From contig JABMCL010003293.1 of the NCBI GenBank assembly GCA_018857735.1, forward strand, positions 340,001-404,000: 64,000 nucleotides of DNA. Direction: 5' to 3'. The position numbers and the translations under genes are program-made. This stretch comes from Alviniconcha marisindica (Eukaryota > Mollusca > Gastropoda > Provannidae). Of the stretch, positions 34,753 to 46,126 are shown one piece after another (the stretch's first letter is position 1; each line of letters begins with the position of its first letter). A model generated the notes under the pieces. It worked only from the letters and a program-made list of their open reading frames with translations, did not search any database and was not told where the DNA came from.

Positions 34753-34999
34753 ATTAGCACAAGTGCTGTGGGCTTTGTTCTGTTTCAGATGGTGAAAAAT
34801 GGATCTCAATCTGGCACACACCCAGCAATGTGACATCACACTACACACAGTGTTTCAAAACAAAATGTAATGCTCTGGTTCCTGGTTTGCTAACAGTACA
34901 GTAAGGAGATTGCAAGGATATGCTAAACAGGGAAGGATTAACATGGAAATTTATACAAAGTCCACTTGCTTACAAATACAAAAAAGCCTATCTCTTAAT

Positions 35000-35200
35000 G
35001 AAACAAACTGACAAAATTTCTGGAAGAAAAAAAGTCAGGAAAATGGGCCATTAGCAGGAACAAGACAAGATAGAAAGAGCAACAGGACTAGGTAGAAGAA
35101 CAAGAAAGGACACAGAAAAGTCAAATTAAATGACAGTCCTGAGATTCCAGACAGGGACAGAGACATCAGGCACGAACAGTAGAATCTTCATTTTTGTGAA
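35000..35200 (+). repeat. Dispersed repeat shared with 43720-43890
   Basis: 'gacaagatagaaa.agcaa', 'aggactaggta' and 'ctgagat.ccagacaggg' occur in the same order here and at 43785-43880. The longer copy begins near 43500 with a segment ('gtgtacaccatacaac') also seen reversed at about 28715-28735. Probably pieces of one LINE or LINE-like family. Confidence 0.65.
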
Positions 35201-35560
35201 GCTGGCTACCAGTTATCAAAGAAGACTATACAAATATCTCTATCACTATCAGTATCAGTAGCACAAGAACAAGAATAGAGCCATTTAAACCAGCAACCTT
35301 CAGAATACAAGCATTCTAATGACCAAACACACAAAGTATATCTTATTTTCTGTTCAAAAGATGATTGTCTGTGAAAGTAGAATTTTTATTCATTTGCTCA
35401 ATGACTTTAAAAACCTACTATGCTATTGCTGAATGATTGCATTCCACCTTTTCTTAAACCTTCTATTTTCTGGTCACACAGACCAGTTATAGTTGTACAA
35501 TAAATCCCTTGCATGGCACAATGAGATAAAAGCTCAAACGCAACAGCTCCAAAGGGGATT

Positions 35561-38500
35561 TTAAGGTGACTGGAGAAGAATGGAGCAGCAGGTCAAACAG
35601 CCATCTGCTTTGTAAAACTCATCAAATTCTGCTTCTATTGTGGGAACAGTCAATCCTGAAGTCAGTATCTGAAAAACACCACACACACACACATTATACA
35701 TACTTGAAATGGATCCCTTTACTGTTACATTATATTCCTGATTCAGCAGCTGCTACTAAACAACATTTCTTTTCTGCAGATATATTTTAAGCAGGAAGTG
35801 GATGCAACCTCTTTAACAGATGATACATTTGAGGGACATTTCCCCCCAGGTTGCTCCTGTAAAACACACTTTGCATAACGTCAGTAAAACATTCCAATAC
35901 CACCTGAGCAAGATGATACAGAACACTCATGCAGCCGTTCAATCAAACAAGACCCAAAAGAGGCTGCATGTAACGATTTGTGAGACCCAGCAGTCCTGCT
36001 TGTTGTTACAGATGAAAGTTGGATGCAATTTTGTTGTTGCTGTAATGAACGTGTTGATCCCAGCGTTTTTAATAATTTGTGCAAAATACAGTGGCTCTAC
36101 CTTATGTACAAATGGAGATAATGAGCTCTAAACACTGCAGCTGTGGGTTTTTTTAGCAGCATGGTTAAAAACACCCATCCAGCAGAGGCTGCACAAGCAA
36201 ATTAATACCTTAAAGGGCAGTTTGAAAGAAAGAAAAAATGTCATAAATTTTACCTTGAAATCTGCAGGCCCTATGTCTTTCTCTGATTTTATTATTGCAC
36301 GTCCATTGCAAAGAACAACATTGGCAGACTTGTCTTTTGTCACTTGAATAAATCTATACTTTCCATGCATTTTTGTCTGAAGAGCCTGTAAAGAGAAAAC
36401 ACATTGTAATAAGCTTTCAAACATATATATATAAATCTTAAATGTTAAAGACGGCGTACATGCATTACGAAGACAGATAAAAAACTGAGTTAACATAATT
36501 TAATCTCAGGTGATGTACATACATATATATACAATGGAAACTCTTTGAAACAATGTGGCTGGTACCATTAAAGAAGAAAAGAAAAATATATTCACACATA
36601 TTTGCCTGAAAAAGACCACCACCAACAACAACCAAAACGAGAGAGAAAAGAACAGCAGAGATATTTATAACCATTGCCTTAAGCACAACTTCTGACTTAG
36701 AGAAGTTTGTCTTAAGGGGATGGCACTGTACACAAATACAAACCCCTCTGCACCTTGACGTTAGCCCCTCTATTTCACACCCGCCCCCATCCAAAACAAA
36801 CCAAAAACCAAGTAAAAAAACTGACCTTCAACACCTCTTGGCCAGCTTTGCTGCCACTGACAAGGAGAACACCATCCTGTGCCAGTGTAGCCACACTCTT
36901 CAAATGCAGTGTGCCACGTACAGGAACCTGGGTCACAGGGAACTCAGGAAAGGCACGCTGCAGACTTTCTGCTCCTGCTTTATTGCTGCGTGGGCTCTCA
37001 CCGACCAAGATTTCCTGACCTGCATGGGACACATTCAAAGGGGATGCTGATGACATGTTCTCAAAATCCCAAAAATAATGGAGACCTGGAAAGACAGGTG
37101 GTAAGTTATCATGCAGTGACACAATCGACTCTCCATAGATTTAGGGTCAGGGAGACACAGCTTCAATTCAGCTTTGGATACCTTCTGCCCCCTGTCCTTG
37201 ATCTCATGGTGGTGAGCTAATTATTTGCTTCTCTGGATGAGAAAAAGAAAGGTCCCATGTGCAACAGGTTTTTACATTGTTAAACACCTCACAGCAGCAG
37301 AAATGTTGCCCCAGTAATTTGCTGAGGGAATAACACCAGCAAGAGCTGCAACACACTGGGTGTCACGACTGTTTCAGGTTGCTTTTTATACATGTGGAAG
37401 ATTTCTTTTTAGAATATATCGTGAAGAGCAAATTCTGCATTGTATTCAAATTATTTAAATAATGGGGGAAAAAATCTTTCATAATTTTCTTCCATCATAC
37501 AATCTTAATGGGTCCCAGTCACTGGCTATGGTATGAACATAAAAAGCCTGATCAAGATTATTACTGCAAAGTTTCAAAGCTCTCACTTTACAGGATCCAA
37601 ACACATAAAAGGTTAAAAAGAACGCTTATTTATTATGATGCAAACACACGATCCGCAAATTTTTGGGGTAACCCCCTTTGTCAAGCTACAAAATGATGCT
37701 TAAACGACAGTTAAGTGGTGAAAAACAAAAAAGAAATGAGAAGTGAAATATCTTTTTTGGTTGAGCTATGTTGTTTTCTTGTCCAGTTCTTGGAAGAACA
37801 TTCTTGCAAGCACTGGACAAAAAAAAAACAGCTCGACAAAAAAAGGTAAGTTATTTAATTTTTCATTATTTTTCACCATGTTACTGTTGTTTAAGTGTCG
37901 TTTTGTAGCTTGACAAAGGGGATTATCTCCAAAATTTGCAGATTGTGTGTTTGCATCATAATAAATAAACATTCTTTTGAACCTTCTATGTGTTTCGATC
38001 TTGTTTCAGAATACTAGCAGTCATTGTTTCAGATTTGTTTTTCCTTTGTTTTTCTCACTTTACAATATCCAGGAAATGGCATCATTAAGAGTTTTTGCAG
38101 TCAGGAAATATGCTGCACACATTTTCTCTGTAGGCATACATTTGCAAACCAAGTACATGCATGATGTTACTATTTTTGACCAATAGACATGACAGAACCT
38201 GGAAGCCTGGTGACCCTGCCCTCACTTGTTCAGCTCAAGATTTATTGAGTGAAATAAACAAAAAATGCAGACTTCACTGGTTGAAAAAATGTGACTAGAA
38301 TGTCAGTGGCAAAATCTCATAGATCTGTGCCTTGTTCCAGGTGCTTGCTTGCCAGATATCTGGAACTTTGTTCCAGCTCAAAAGTATGAGATCAAGTGGC
38401 TCCACTTGGTTTTAGGGTCACTGACTCTTCAAGAAGATTAAGAAAAAAGTGAAGGAGAATAAACAAGTCAGATATCCATGGCAGTAGGCAAAGCACGTAA

Positions 38501-41500
38501 ATCTATATTCTGGCCTACCTAAGGCATACAAATCGTGAATCTTTGATAGCTCTCGAATTTCTGCATGTCCAGTACCCCATCATGGGGCACACTGATGTGA
38601 CCTTAAAAATTCAAATACGGTCACCAAAACTCAGGTATGAATGTGTAAAGCTCAATGGAAGCTGTTGTCATGCACAGGTTAGACTGTGCCTGGTGCTGCA
38701 GCTGTGACTGGCTGAACAGCTGCTGATGTTCTTGTTGACCAGCTTTAGCATCCTTTCTGCTCCCATCAGCACATCACCTGCCTGTCTGTTGGTAGAATTT
38801 GACAAAAGAAAAAGAAAAATGATGGGTCAAAACACACTCTCATTCATGTAACCGTAAACAATTTGAGCAACCAGCCACCCATCTCATATTTATTTGTTAC
38901 AAAACAGTCAAATTATGTCTGCAACTGCATGCATTTTACAGTAAGATGGTATCTGTGTTTTGGGAAAAGCCCACATGGGCTCCACCCCATCTCCCAGAAA
39001 TTTCACCAACACTGCGTTTGAAACGATTAGCAGCACACCAAGTCTACTTTCTGTGTGTGCGTGTGTGTGTTTGTGTTTTCTCTGGGGTTCATGAAAGGTT
39101 CATTGGGATAGCTTCAGAAATGTTTTGGTCACTCATGTGATGTGTAAAGGTGGCACTGTCCCAGTATTCTAATGGAAGTGTCAACTATGGACTAAGTTTC
39201 CTCCATAAATCCGCAATGCATCAACAGTCCTGACCTCTGGCACATAAATCTTGGCCAAAATCACAAGTGTTATTAGTATTCTCTGTGTGAATATACAATT
39301 ACCAAAGTTCCATTTTGCTGGATATAGACTTGCTGAGAACCCTCCCACCTGGGTATTAGGTTAATGTTAACTGTCATCAAAACGTGTCCAAAAGAGTCAA
39401 GCTCGATGGAGGTATCATCGTGCAAAGTTTGAAAAATCTTGCCTCCATAGTCTCTAAGAAAAAGGCTATGCTAGGGTTTTGCTCATACCTGGCTGAACAA
39501 ACACCATTCATTACTTAAACACATGATTATATATATGTAGGGGAGCGAGGGTGGGGAGTGAGGGAAGCAGGTTGGAAGCATGAATGAAGAGTCACAAGTC
39601 AGCAGTTGCTATGACATAACTTTTATTTACACCAACCAGGGAACAGTGTAGGCTCTCCACTGAATCAGATGCACTGGTGCCCAGGTAATGCGCACACTAA
39701 AAGTCGACCTGCTTTTGCAGGGACACTGGAGGAAAGAGGACGTGGCGGGCCCAGCGTGAAAGTTTTTACACTTCAGATAATTAGGGCCATAAAACTCCCA
39801 CCCAATCAAAAAAGAGAAAGGACGACAGAAAAGAAAAGGTTAAAGGGTCATGGCCCTGGACACACACAATGCACCCAGTTACATATATACATAATTATAT
39901 ATATCTTATTAATGCAAAAAATACCATATCCGAGTTAACAGAAGACCTACCATGAAAGTTGCATTAAATGACAAAAAGACTGACAGATTAACGTGTTTTG
40001 TATTATCACTGGTCTAATGTCATACTGAAGTTCCACATAATCAGCAACCATTATTCAGAAAATCCAATCTGTCATAGTCAATGCAAAAGCTCTTAATTGT
40101 TCACTTGAACATTTGTACAATACAAATGTACTTACATGTAACGCATGTAAACTGATAATGCAATGTATGACACCCATTTATACAAAAAAAATGGCCCTTT
40201 TTTTTCACTTGAGCTCACAGGGGTGAGGTAATGGTGAGGTGGGAGTGGGTTGCTCACCAGTGAAAATGACATCGCCACCATCCAATACTGCAGAAGGATC
40301 ATCAAGTTCTTGAGTCTTGATACCAAAGTTTTGAAGAGCATCTTTCACAGCAAGCACCTTTATTAGAACAGAAATAATAATCCTTAAATAAACAAGACAG
40401 GACTATCAGTGAAGACCATTGAGAATAAGAGTTTTAAACATTACATATGCCATTCATCTGTGTAAAAAAAAAAAAAAGAACATGAAGAATTGAAATAAAG
40501 CTTTATTCTCATGTACTCATGCAGTTCAGAAAGTTATGTGTAAGTCTTCACTGCAAATTCTCTGTGGTGTGGCATTCAGTACATGGCATACATGTGTGAA
40601 TTCACATTTGCAGCCTGTCACACCATTTCCACCCTTTTTCTTTTTGAAAAAGCATGGCACCAAGTCACTGTCACATTGAAGCTATTCTCATGCATGTTGA
40701 CTTTTATGGAAAAGAATCAGGACAAGGTCCAGAATTTTTTTCTCTCTAGTTTCGGATTTTAATGTCCCATCAGCTGCATAGAATTAGCAGGAGAAAGAAC
40801 TGCTTTACACAATATTAATTATTATACAACAAAGGTTCAAACTGAAACAGGGTGTAACACAACTTCACAAGAGAATTAACACCCTGACGGGGCTAAATTG
40901 TCCTTGTTTAAGGTGGCATGGCTTCCTGGACAATGAATTTGATCAGAAAGTACACCACGCCTGCTTCCAATGTGGAAGCTGTGCAGCAGTGGCATGAACT
41001 GCTCCATGGAGCAGCCACAAAGTTACACACTGCCATCATGAGCTGCCCCACTGCCTTGGGGAATTAGGCCGCCTTCGGAAATTAGGTATTCTTAATCTTA
41101 TCTGGAATGTTCCCAATTTTTGCATTTTTACCACTGCTGCAGTGTGTTGATGCAGAATTGTGCCTTGATGTATTGTAAAGGCATATTTGGCAACCTCTTA
41201 AAACAAGATTATTACCTCTCCTCTTCGGGTTTCATGTCCAGGCCGAGTAAGGCATGCTTTCTGCCCAATCACCAAGGCAGTATCCTCCACAAACACACAA
41301 TCTGGATACTGTTCGTCAGCTGGAATTGTTATCACCTCCAAACCACATTCTTTCAGGACATCCACATACTTCCTCAGCTGTTCAATAGCACGTGAAAGCA
41401 CAATCTGCTGAGATGGGTCCATTTTCAGTGAATGCTCAGCAAAGCTTTTTGGAATTCCTCTTGTAATGGCATGAGTGTACTCAAACGGACACTGTGCTGA

Positions 41501-41611
41501 TGTTGCATAGCCAAATGTTTTTCTAGATGATGACAGCCACGAACACAAATGTTTTAATGCACGCTGGTGATTTTCGGGTGCTGTGAACTTCAAAAGCTGC
41601 TTCAAACTCAT
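35561..41611 (-). CDS. DDAH1: Dimethylarginine dimethylaminohydrolase (DDAH)
   Basis: Hydrolyses asymmetric dimethylarginine and monomethylarginine to citrulline plus methylamines, and so relieves inhibition of nitric oxide synthase; cytosolic. Five coding exons on the minus strand: 41611-41216, 40357-40258, 37019-36826, 36385-36254 and 35668-35561, all GT-AG and phase-consistent, giving 309 residues. Family length is about 285; the extra residues are an N-terminal extension (MSLKQLLKFTAPENHQRALK). Key motifs: YTHAITRGIP, PDCVFVEDTALV (substrate-binding Glu/Asp), LDGGDVIFTG (Asp of the triad), GTLHLKSVATL (His) and GCLTCCSILL (nucleophilic Cys near the C-terminus). All catalytic residues are intact. 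The start was placed at the first strong in-frame ATG; the frame stays open a little further upstream. Symbol given by family; DDAH1 versus DDAH2 cannot be separated for an invertebrate by eye. Head to head with the HEATR4-like gene. Confidence 0.95.
37591..38002. mobile_element. Long fold-back element (~410 bp) in DDAH intron
   Basis: Nearly symmetrical about position ~37800. Left terminus 'ggatccaaacacataaaagg' pairs with right 'ccttctatgtgtttcgatc'. Left 'cctttgtcaagctacaaaa' pairs with right 'ttttgtagcttgacaaagg', and left 'tgtccagttcttggaagaa' with right 'cattcttgcaagcactggaca'. No transposase. Same family as 4185-4549 and 42598-42765. Confidence 0.92.
38668..38777 (-). CDS. Possible alternative last exon of DDAH (doubtful)
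   Basis: On the minus strand, an acceptor-like 'gacaggcag' at 38778 opens a frame that continues in phase from DDAH exon 40357-40258. It reads DVLMGAERMLKLVNKNISSC and ends at a stop after 36 codons. If used it would replace the catalytic His and Cys and give an inactive protein. A second frame over the same bases is also open (Gln-rich), which weakens the case. No expression evidence is available here. Confidence 0.2.
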
Positions 41612-42597
41612 TGTCACACTCGTGTTTTGTATGGGAACTTGCACTCCTTCCTTCACATTATTAAAACACGCATTTTTACACATACAATATATATCTACAT
41701 TGTCCAATCACTAAACACCATCAATCTACATTACATCAGTGTATTATTAGTTTTACAAAAAATGGGCAACAAACCTACTAATTTTGACAAGAGGACTGAA
41801 ATAATAGTAATAATAAATCTCTTTACAGTATCAGTCAGACAAGGACTCCACAGTGTACTTATATCTAAGTCAAAGTGTCTTACACAGTTCAAACAGCTGT
41901 GTTGCTCATCTAACACAGTGTATGCCCATATTAGTCCTCACTTAGTGTTTCACTCATGAATGTTTCATCATCATGCAGAATGGGGTATTCTGTTACTGTA
42001 TCAGTGGGGGGGAAATGCATCTAAAAGGCCCGCAAAGCGCATATGAAATTTGGAGAAAAAATAAAAAGGAAAAGAAAGAAAGCATTATTTACTAAGGCTG
42101 AATGGCATACCAAACATTAAGTGCAACCAAAACTGGAGAGAGAAAAAACTGGATGTGAAACAAAGCAATAATTTAAAACGCCTAAACAGGAAAGTACCAC
42201 AGTACCAAGTACACACACACACAAGATGCTGTGCTGTCTCGGTAGACATTTAATTAAGCAACTTGGAGGTGTGCATGTGGCAGGCTATTTTGTGCACTTA
42301 TTGATTGTGGGTGGGGGGGGGGGGGGGGGGAGAGAGAGAGGAAGACACAGAGATTGGTAATAATATATATCTAAAATAGTGTGGTGCTTTTACAATATTT
42401 AAGGAGTGATAATAATATATCTAGAATAGAGTGGTGCTTTTACAATATTTAAGGAGATACTGAGCTGCAGAGTGGTATAATTATTAACATATATATATAT
42501 ATGTAAAGATTAAACCAATTGTGACCTAACAAGGAAAAGGAAAAAGAATATCACTTGCTGGTGGTTCACCAACATAACATTAACAGCAGGTGATCTT

Positions 42598-42765
42598 GTT
42601 TGCACAAGATCCAAACACAAAAAGGTTCAAACGAACACTTATTTTGACATGGACACACAGTGTGCAAATTTTCAGGAAATCCCCTTTGTCAAGTCACAAA
42701 ATGACACTTAGACAGATTTTGTGTTTTAGAACACTAGCAGTCATTCTGTTTCAGATTCTTGTTTG
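42598..42765 (+). mobile_element. One-armed copy of the 37.6-kb fold-back family
   Basis: Reads 'gatccaaacacaaaaaggtt', 'cccctttgtcaag.cacaaaa' and 'acactagcagtcat', matching the left arm and the flank of the element at 37591-38002. The opposite arm is missing. Confidence 0.75.
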
Positions 42766-43499
42766 CACAATTCTTGTGGGTCTGGTTTGCAGCATCCTCA
42801 GCCTTTGCCTCTTTCTAACAGTGATATGACAGGATGAATTCTGATATGGGTTTGTATTCAACATCTTACCGAGTCCTTTCGTTTCATTTGTGTGTATTAG
42901 GAGTTAGATGTTTTTCTTCAGTATTTCAAATTAAAAGGAAGATGGTGCTCAGACTCTACATTTGTAATCTTTTACACAGTAGATCAATAGCAAAAATCAG
43001 GAAACCTAGGAAGTGTAACATGGAAGAACAGTCTAAGAAGAGAACTATGTGTCACATGCAGTGCAAAACATCAGAGACAGAGTTAGTGACTGGATTTTAA
43101 CATCCTGTCAACCACAAGGTCACCTCAGGACAATCAAACTGTCATTTATGAGCAAATGCACATTTGAGAATTCATCTTCTCAAGTCAATCCACAAAACCA
43201 ATCCATACTCAGTATAAAACAAAAACATACATGTATGTACAAATGTCAGACACAAATAGTCCCTTTAATATTACCTATGTTAAAAAAGCAGATAAGGCTA
43301 GGGAATTCTGTCTAATTTCTCAATACCAGATTAAGAATTCCCCCCCCCCCCCAAAAAAAAGATCAAGAAGAAAAAAGAAACGATACATGATGATGATGAT
43401 TGCTTTTATATAGTGCTGTTCTCTGCTCTCGAGCATACTCACTGCGCTCGCATGATTCTACATGAGTGACTTAGCTTTTTATAGTGAGTTTTTGAATAT

Positions 43500-44130
43500 C
43501 CACCGAAGTGGTGTACTTACAGCGCTGGCATAGCTGGTGCCACATAGTTCTGTGTACACCATACAACTATGCACCATGTCACTTCATGCAAAGCCACATA
43601 TAAATGCATAATGGCAATTTATACTAGTGGCATATGGCAACAGACTGCACATACCACCTACAAACTATCATCTCCTAGCTGCTCAACAAGTTACGCAAAT
43701 GCCTCTCTTACTACAGTCTTAGCAAAAAATGTGAGTATTTTCTGGAGGAAAAAGGCAGGGGAATGGACCTTTAGCAAGAAAAATGACAAGATAGAAAAAG
43801 CAAGAGGACTAGGTAAAAAAAACAAGAGAGGAGATAAGAAAGCAGAATTGAATGACAACCCTGAGATACCAGACAGGGGCCAGACCAAACTCAGATTGAA
43901 ATTCAGATTTAAGCTACATAAACTAGGGTTTGTTTGAACACTTCTGGACATGCAGCTAGCCATCCACCTGAGGTCTGGTCTCGCTCCAGGACCGCAGATA
44001 TTGAATACAGCACCAAGTGTATTCTGTCTCTGTATTCCACCAGAGATTGGAAAGCCCTCCCCATAGAAGAAGTTAAGGCCAACACTCCTGACACCTATGT
44101 GTCAATGGTCTCCTGCTCCCAGTAAAACAA
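43500..44130 (+). pseudogene. LINE-derived repeat with RT C-terminal relic
   Basis: Contains the dispersed-repeat segments shared with 35.0 kb and, at 43990-44125, the peptide STRDWKALPIEEVKANTPDT, which fits the conserved 'RDWN.LP...V....' signature near the C-terminus of many LINE reverse transcriptases, then a stop. Upstream frames are disrupted. Probably one degenerate element; I cannot name the clade. Confidence 0.55.
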
Positions 44131-44753
44131 AACACACAAATGTATGTGTCTTAAGTCGTGAGTTTTTGTTTTTTACTATGGTAATAGCAGCAGTCGTATT
44201 CTTGGATGGATAGGGTTTTGTCTCTCTGACGTCAGTTTCGCTATCTAGACGGATGGCCCACAGAAACTGAGAAAGAGTGAGTGACGAACCGATTTTCATG
44301 ATCTTGATGAACACAACGCCCAATATATCTGGTACAAACACGAACGGAAAAACGGGGATTAAAAAAAAAAAAAAAGGTCTGTCTGTTGGTACTACTACTA
44401 CATTTGACTCCTGCAGCCTGGAAATGCACCCTGTTACCTTACCACAAAGACCCTAAACTACAACTCTAGTGGCCGGATAATCAACCACACTTGAGGACTT
44501 CAAGCAACGGATCGCCACCCAAAGCACTGTGATTTCACGCGCGCAATCCCCTCCCGTCGCATCTATTCCTAAAAATACTTAGGTCCAGCGACGTATCACA
44601 TCAAGATCAAGATCAAGATCAAGAAACTGGTTGATCGAGGTCATTAACCACAGAAAAGAAGCAAAACTCCGCAACTTTATAGAATGCGGGAGTTATTTCC
44701 CCTGAATGCGAAAGATGTCGCTCACCTCTGCATAGCAACTTGGAAGTGACAAA

Positions 44754-44805
44754 ATGGCTGCCCGCGAAAAGCCTGGCAGAGGCCAACTGTTTAGGTGCGG
44801 CCAGT
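44754..44805 (+). promoter_or_regulatory. HEATR4 5' exon with upstream ORF start
   Basis: ATG in a good context (acaaaATGG) opens MAAREKPGRGQLFRCGQ and reaches a strong donor (t|gtaagt at 44805/44806). Spliced to the acceptor at 46052/46053, it would stop at TGA 46079-46081 after 26 codons, before the main HEATR4 ATG at 46127. This would make it a 5' UTR exon with a short upstream ORF. Assignment to this gene is by position and splice logic only. Confidence 0.45.
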
Positions 44806-44885
44806 GTAAGTAAACCTATGATTAGTCAATTCTTTTTAGTTGCGCTGTGAAAGTGTAGTATTTCACCAATTTCAGCAAATTATTA

Positions 44886-44940
44886 GTAAGTAAACGTGGT
44901 GCTTAACGTCCACAGAAACCGTACGGCTTATTAGGGACGG
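44886..44940 (-). mobile_element. Mini-retroposon: SINE 3' tail only, with 12-bp target-site duplication
   Basis: A 55-base reverse-oriented SINE tail (stem-loop AAGCC-GTAC-GGTTT) flanked by the perfect direct repeat AGCAAATTATTA at 44874-44885 and 44941-44952. It lies in the first intron of the HEATR4-like gene. This is the cleanest of the three. Confidence 0.92.
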
Positions 44941-46126
44941 AGCAAATTATTAAATGAGAACAGAAAAAATATAGCACGAGGTAACTGACGAAAACAAGCC
45001 GCCAGGTCAATACACGCTGCACTCCTAAAAAGAATAATGTTGACCATAATATACACCAAAAATACGATTTAGCAGGCAAAAGGCTAAAAAGCCTACGAGC
45101 CATGATATGATGTGATGGGTACAGGTTTGAAGTCGGACGACACCTAAGATCTGCCTGCCTTTAGATCTGCACTGAAGGGATGGAAGGACAGATCTAACCA
45201 CGATCAGAACCAGTGATCCTTTAAACCAGTTTATAATTCCAAGACCAGCTGCATATTTTTAACGTAGACATAACCAGCTTTTTAATTAGTTGTCTATTAA
45301 TTTTCTTTGTATGCAGCCCCACAGTAGAATCCTTCTTCTTTTGTTAATCATCTGCCATCATCCTGTTGAGAATGCTGATGATGGACTTGGGGGTTCTGCA
45401 TAGCTTCCTGGGGGAGGGGGGAGGGGAATAGTATGGAAGTCTGAGGGAGGGGGAGGGGGTGGGGTACCTGGGTGTGGGGAGAGGGGCAGGGAGGGGCATA
45501 CATATATACACGCATATATGTCAGTCCAGGGGTCGCACTACCTTTGAGTGATTTGTGTCAACCAATGCAAAATGGTGTGTATTTTGGGTCAGTGGTATGA
45601 AAAAACATACAGCATAACCTAAAACTAGCACAAACAAGCAGCCAAAATGATGGGGTGTCATGATTGGAGATGTACTCATGATGTGTGCAGACAAAAACAG
45701 TAAAAATAAAGTCCAACTATGCAACAACAAAAATTTTAAAAAAATAAGGGTTGCTTCTGACTATTAGGCACACCCTGAAATTAGGCTGACACTAGTCACA
45801 GAGAACATACAGCAGTATTGGCAGTTGATGAGCAAAACCTGATGGATGCATGCATCAAACACAAAGGAAAGTGCCGTAATGCAGGAAAGTGGAAACATTC
45901 AGTAAAATTGCCATTCATAGAAAGCTTATTGATCAAAGACTCCAGAGTGTGCAAGGGCTAAGCAGATGGAAAGTAAAAATAACATGACTGAATGTACAGA
46001 TACTATGTATTTAACAAAATGTGATGAGCCTAAATATGTTTCTTTTTTTCAGCCTCACAAGAGCAGCTGGCATTGCGGTGAAGAAAACAGAATTCTGCTG
46101 AGTTGCCTATCACCACCACCATCATA

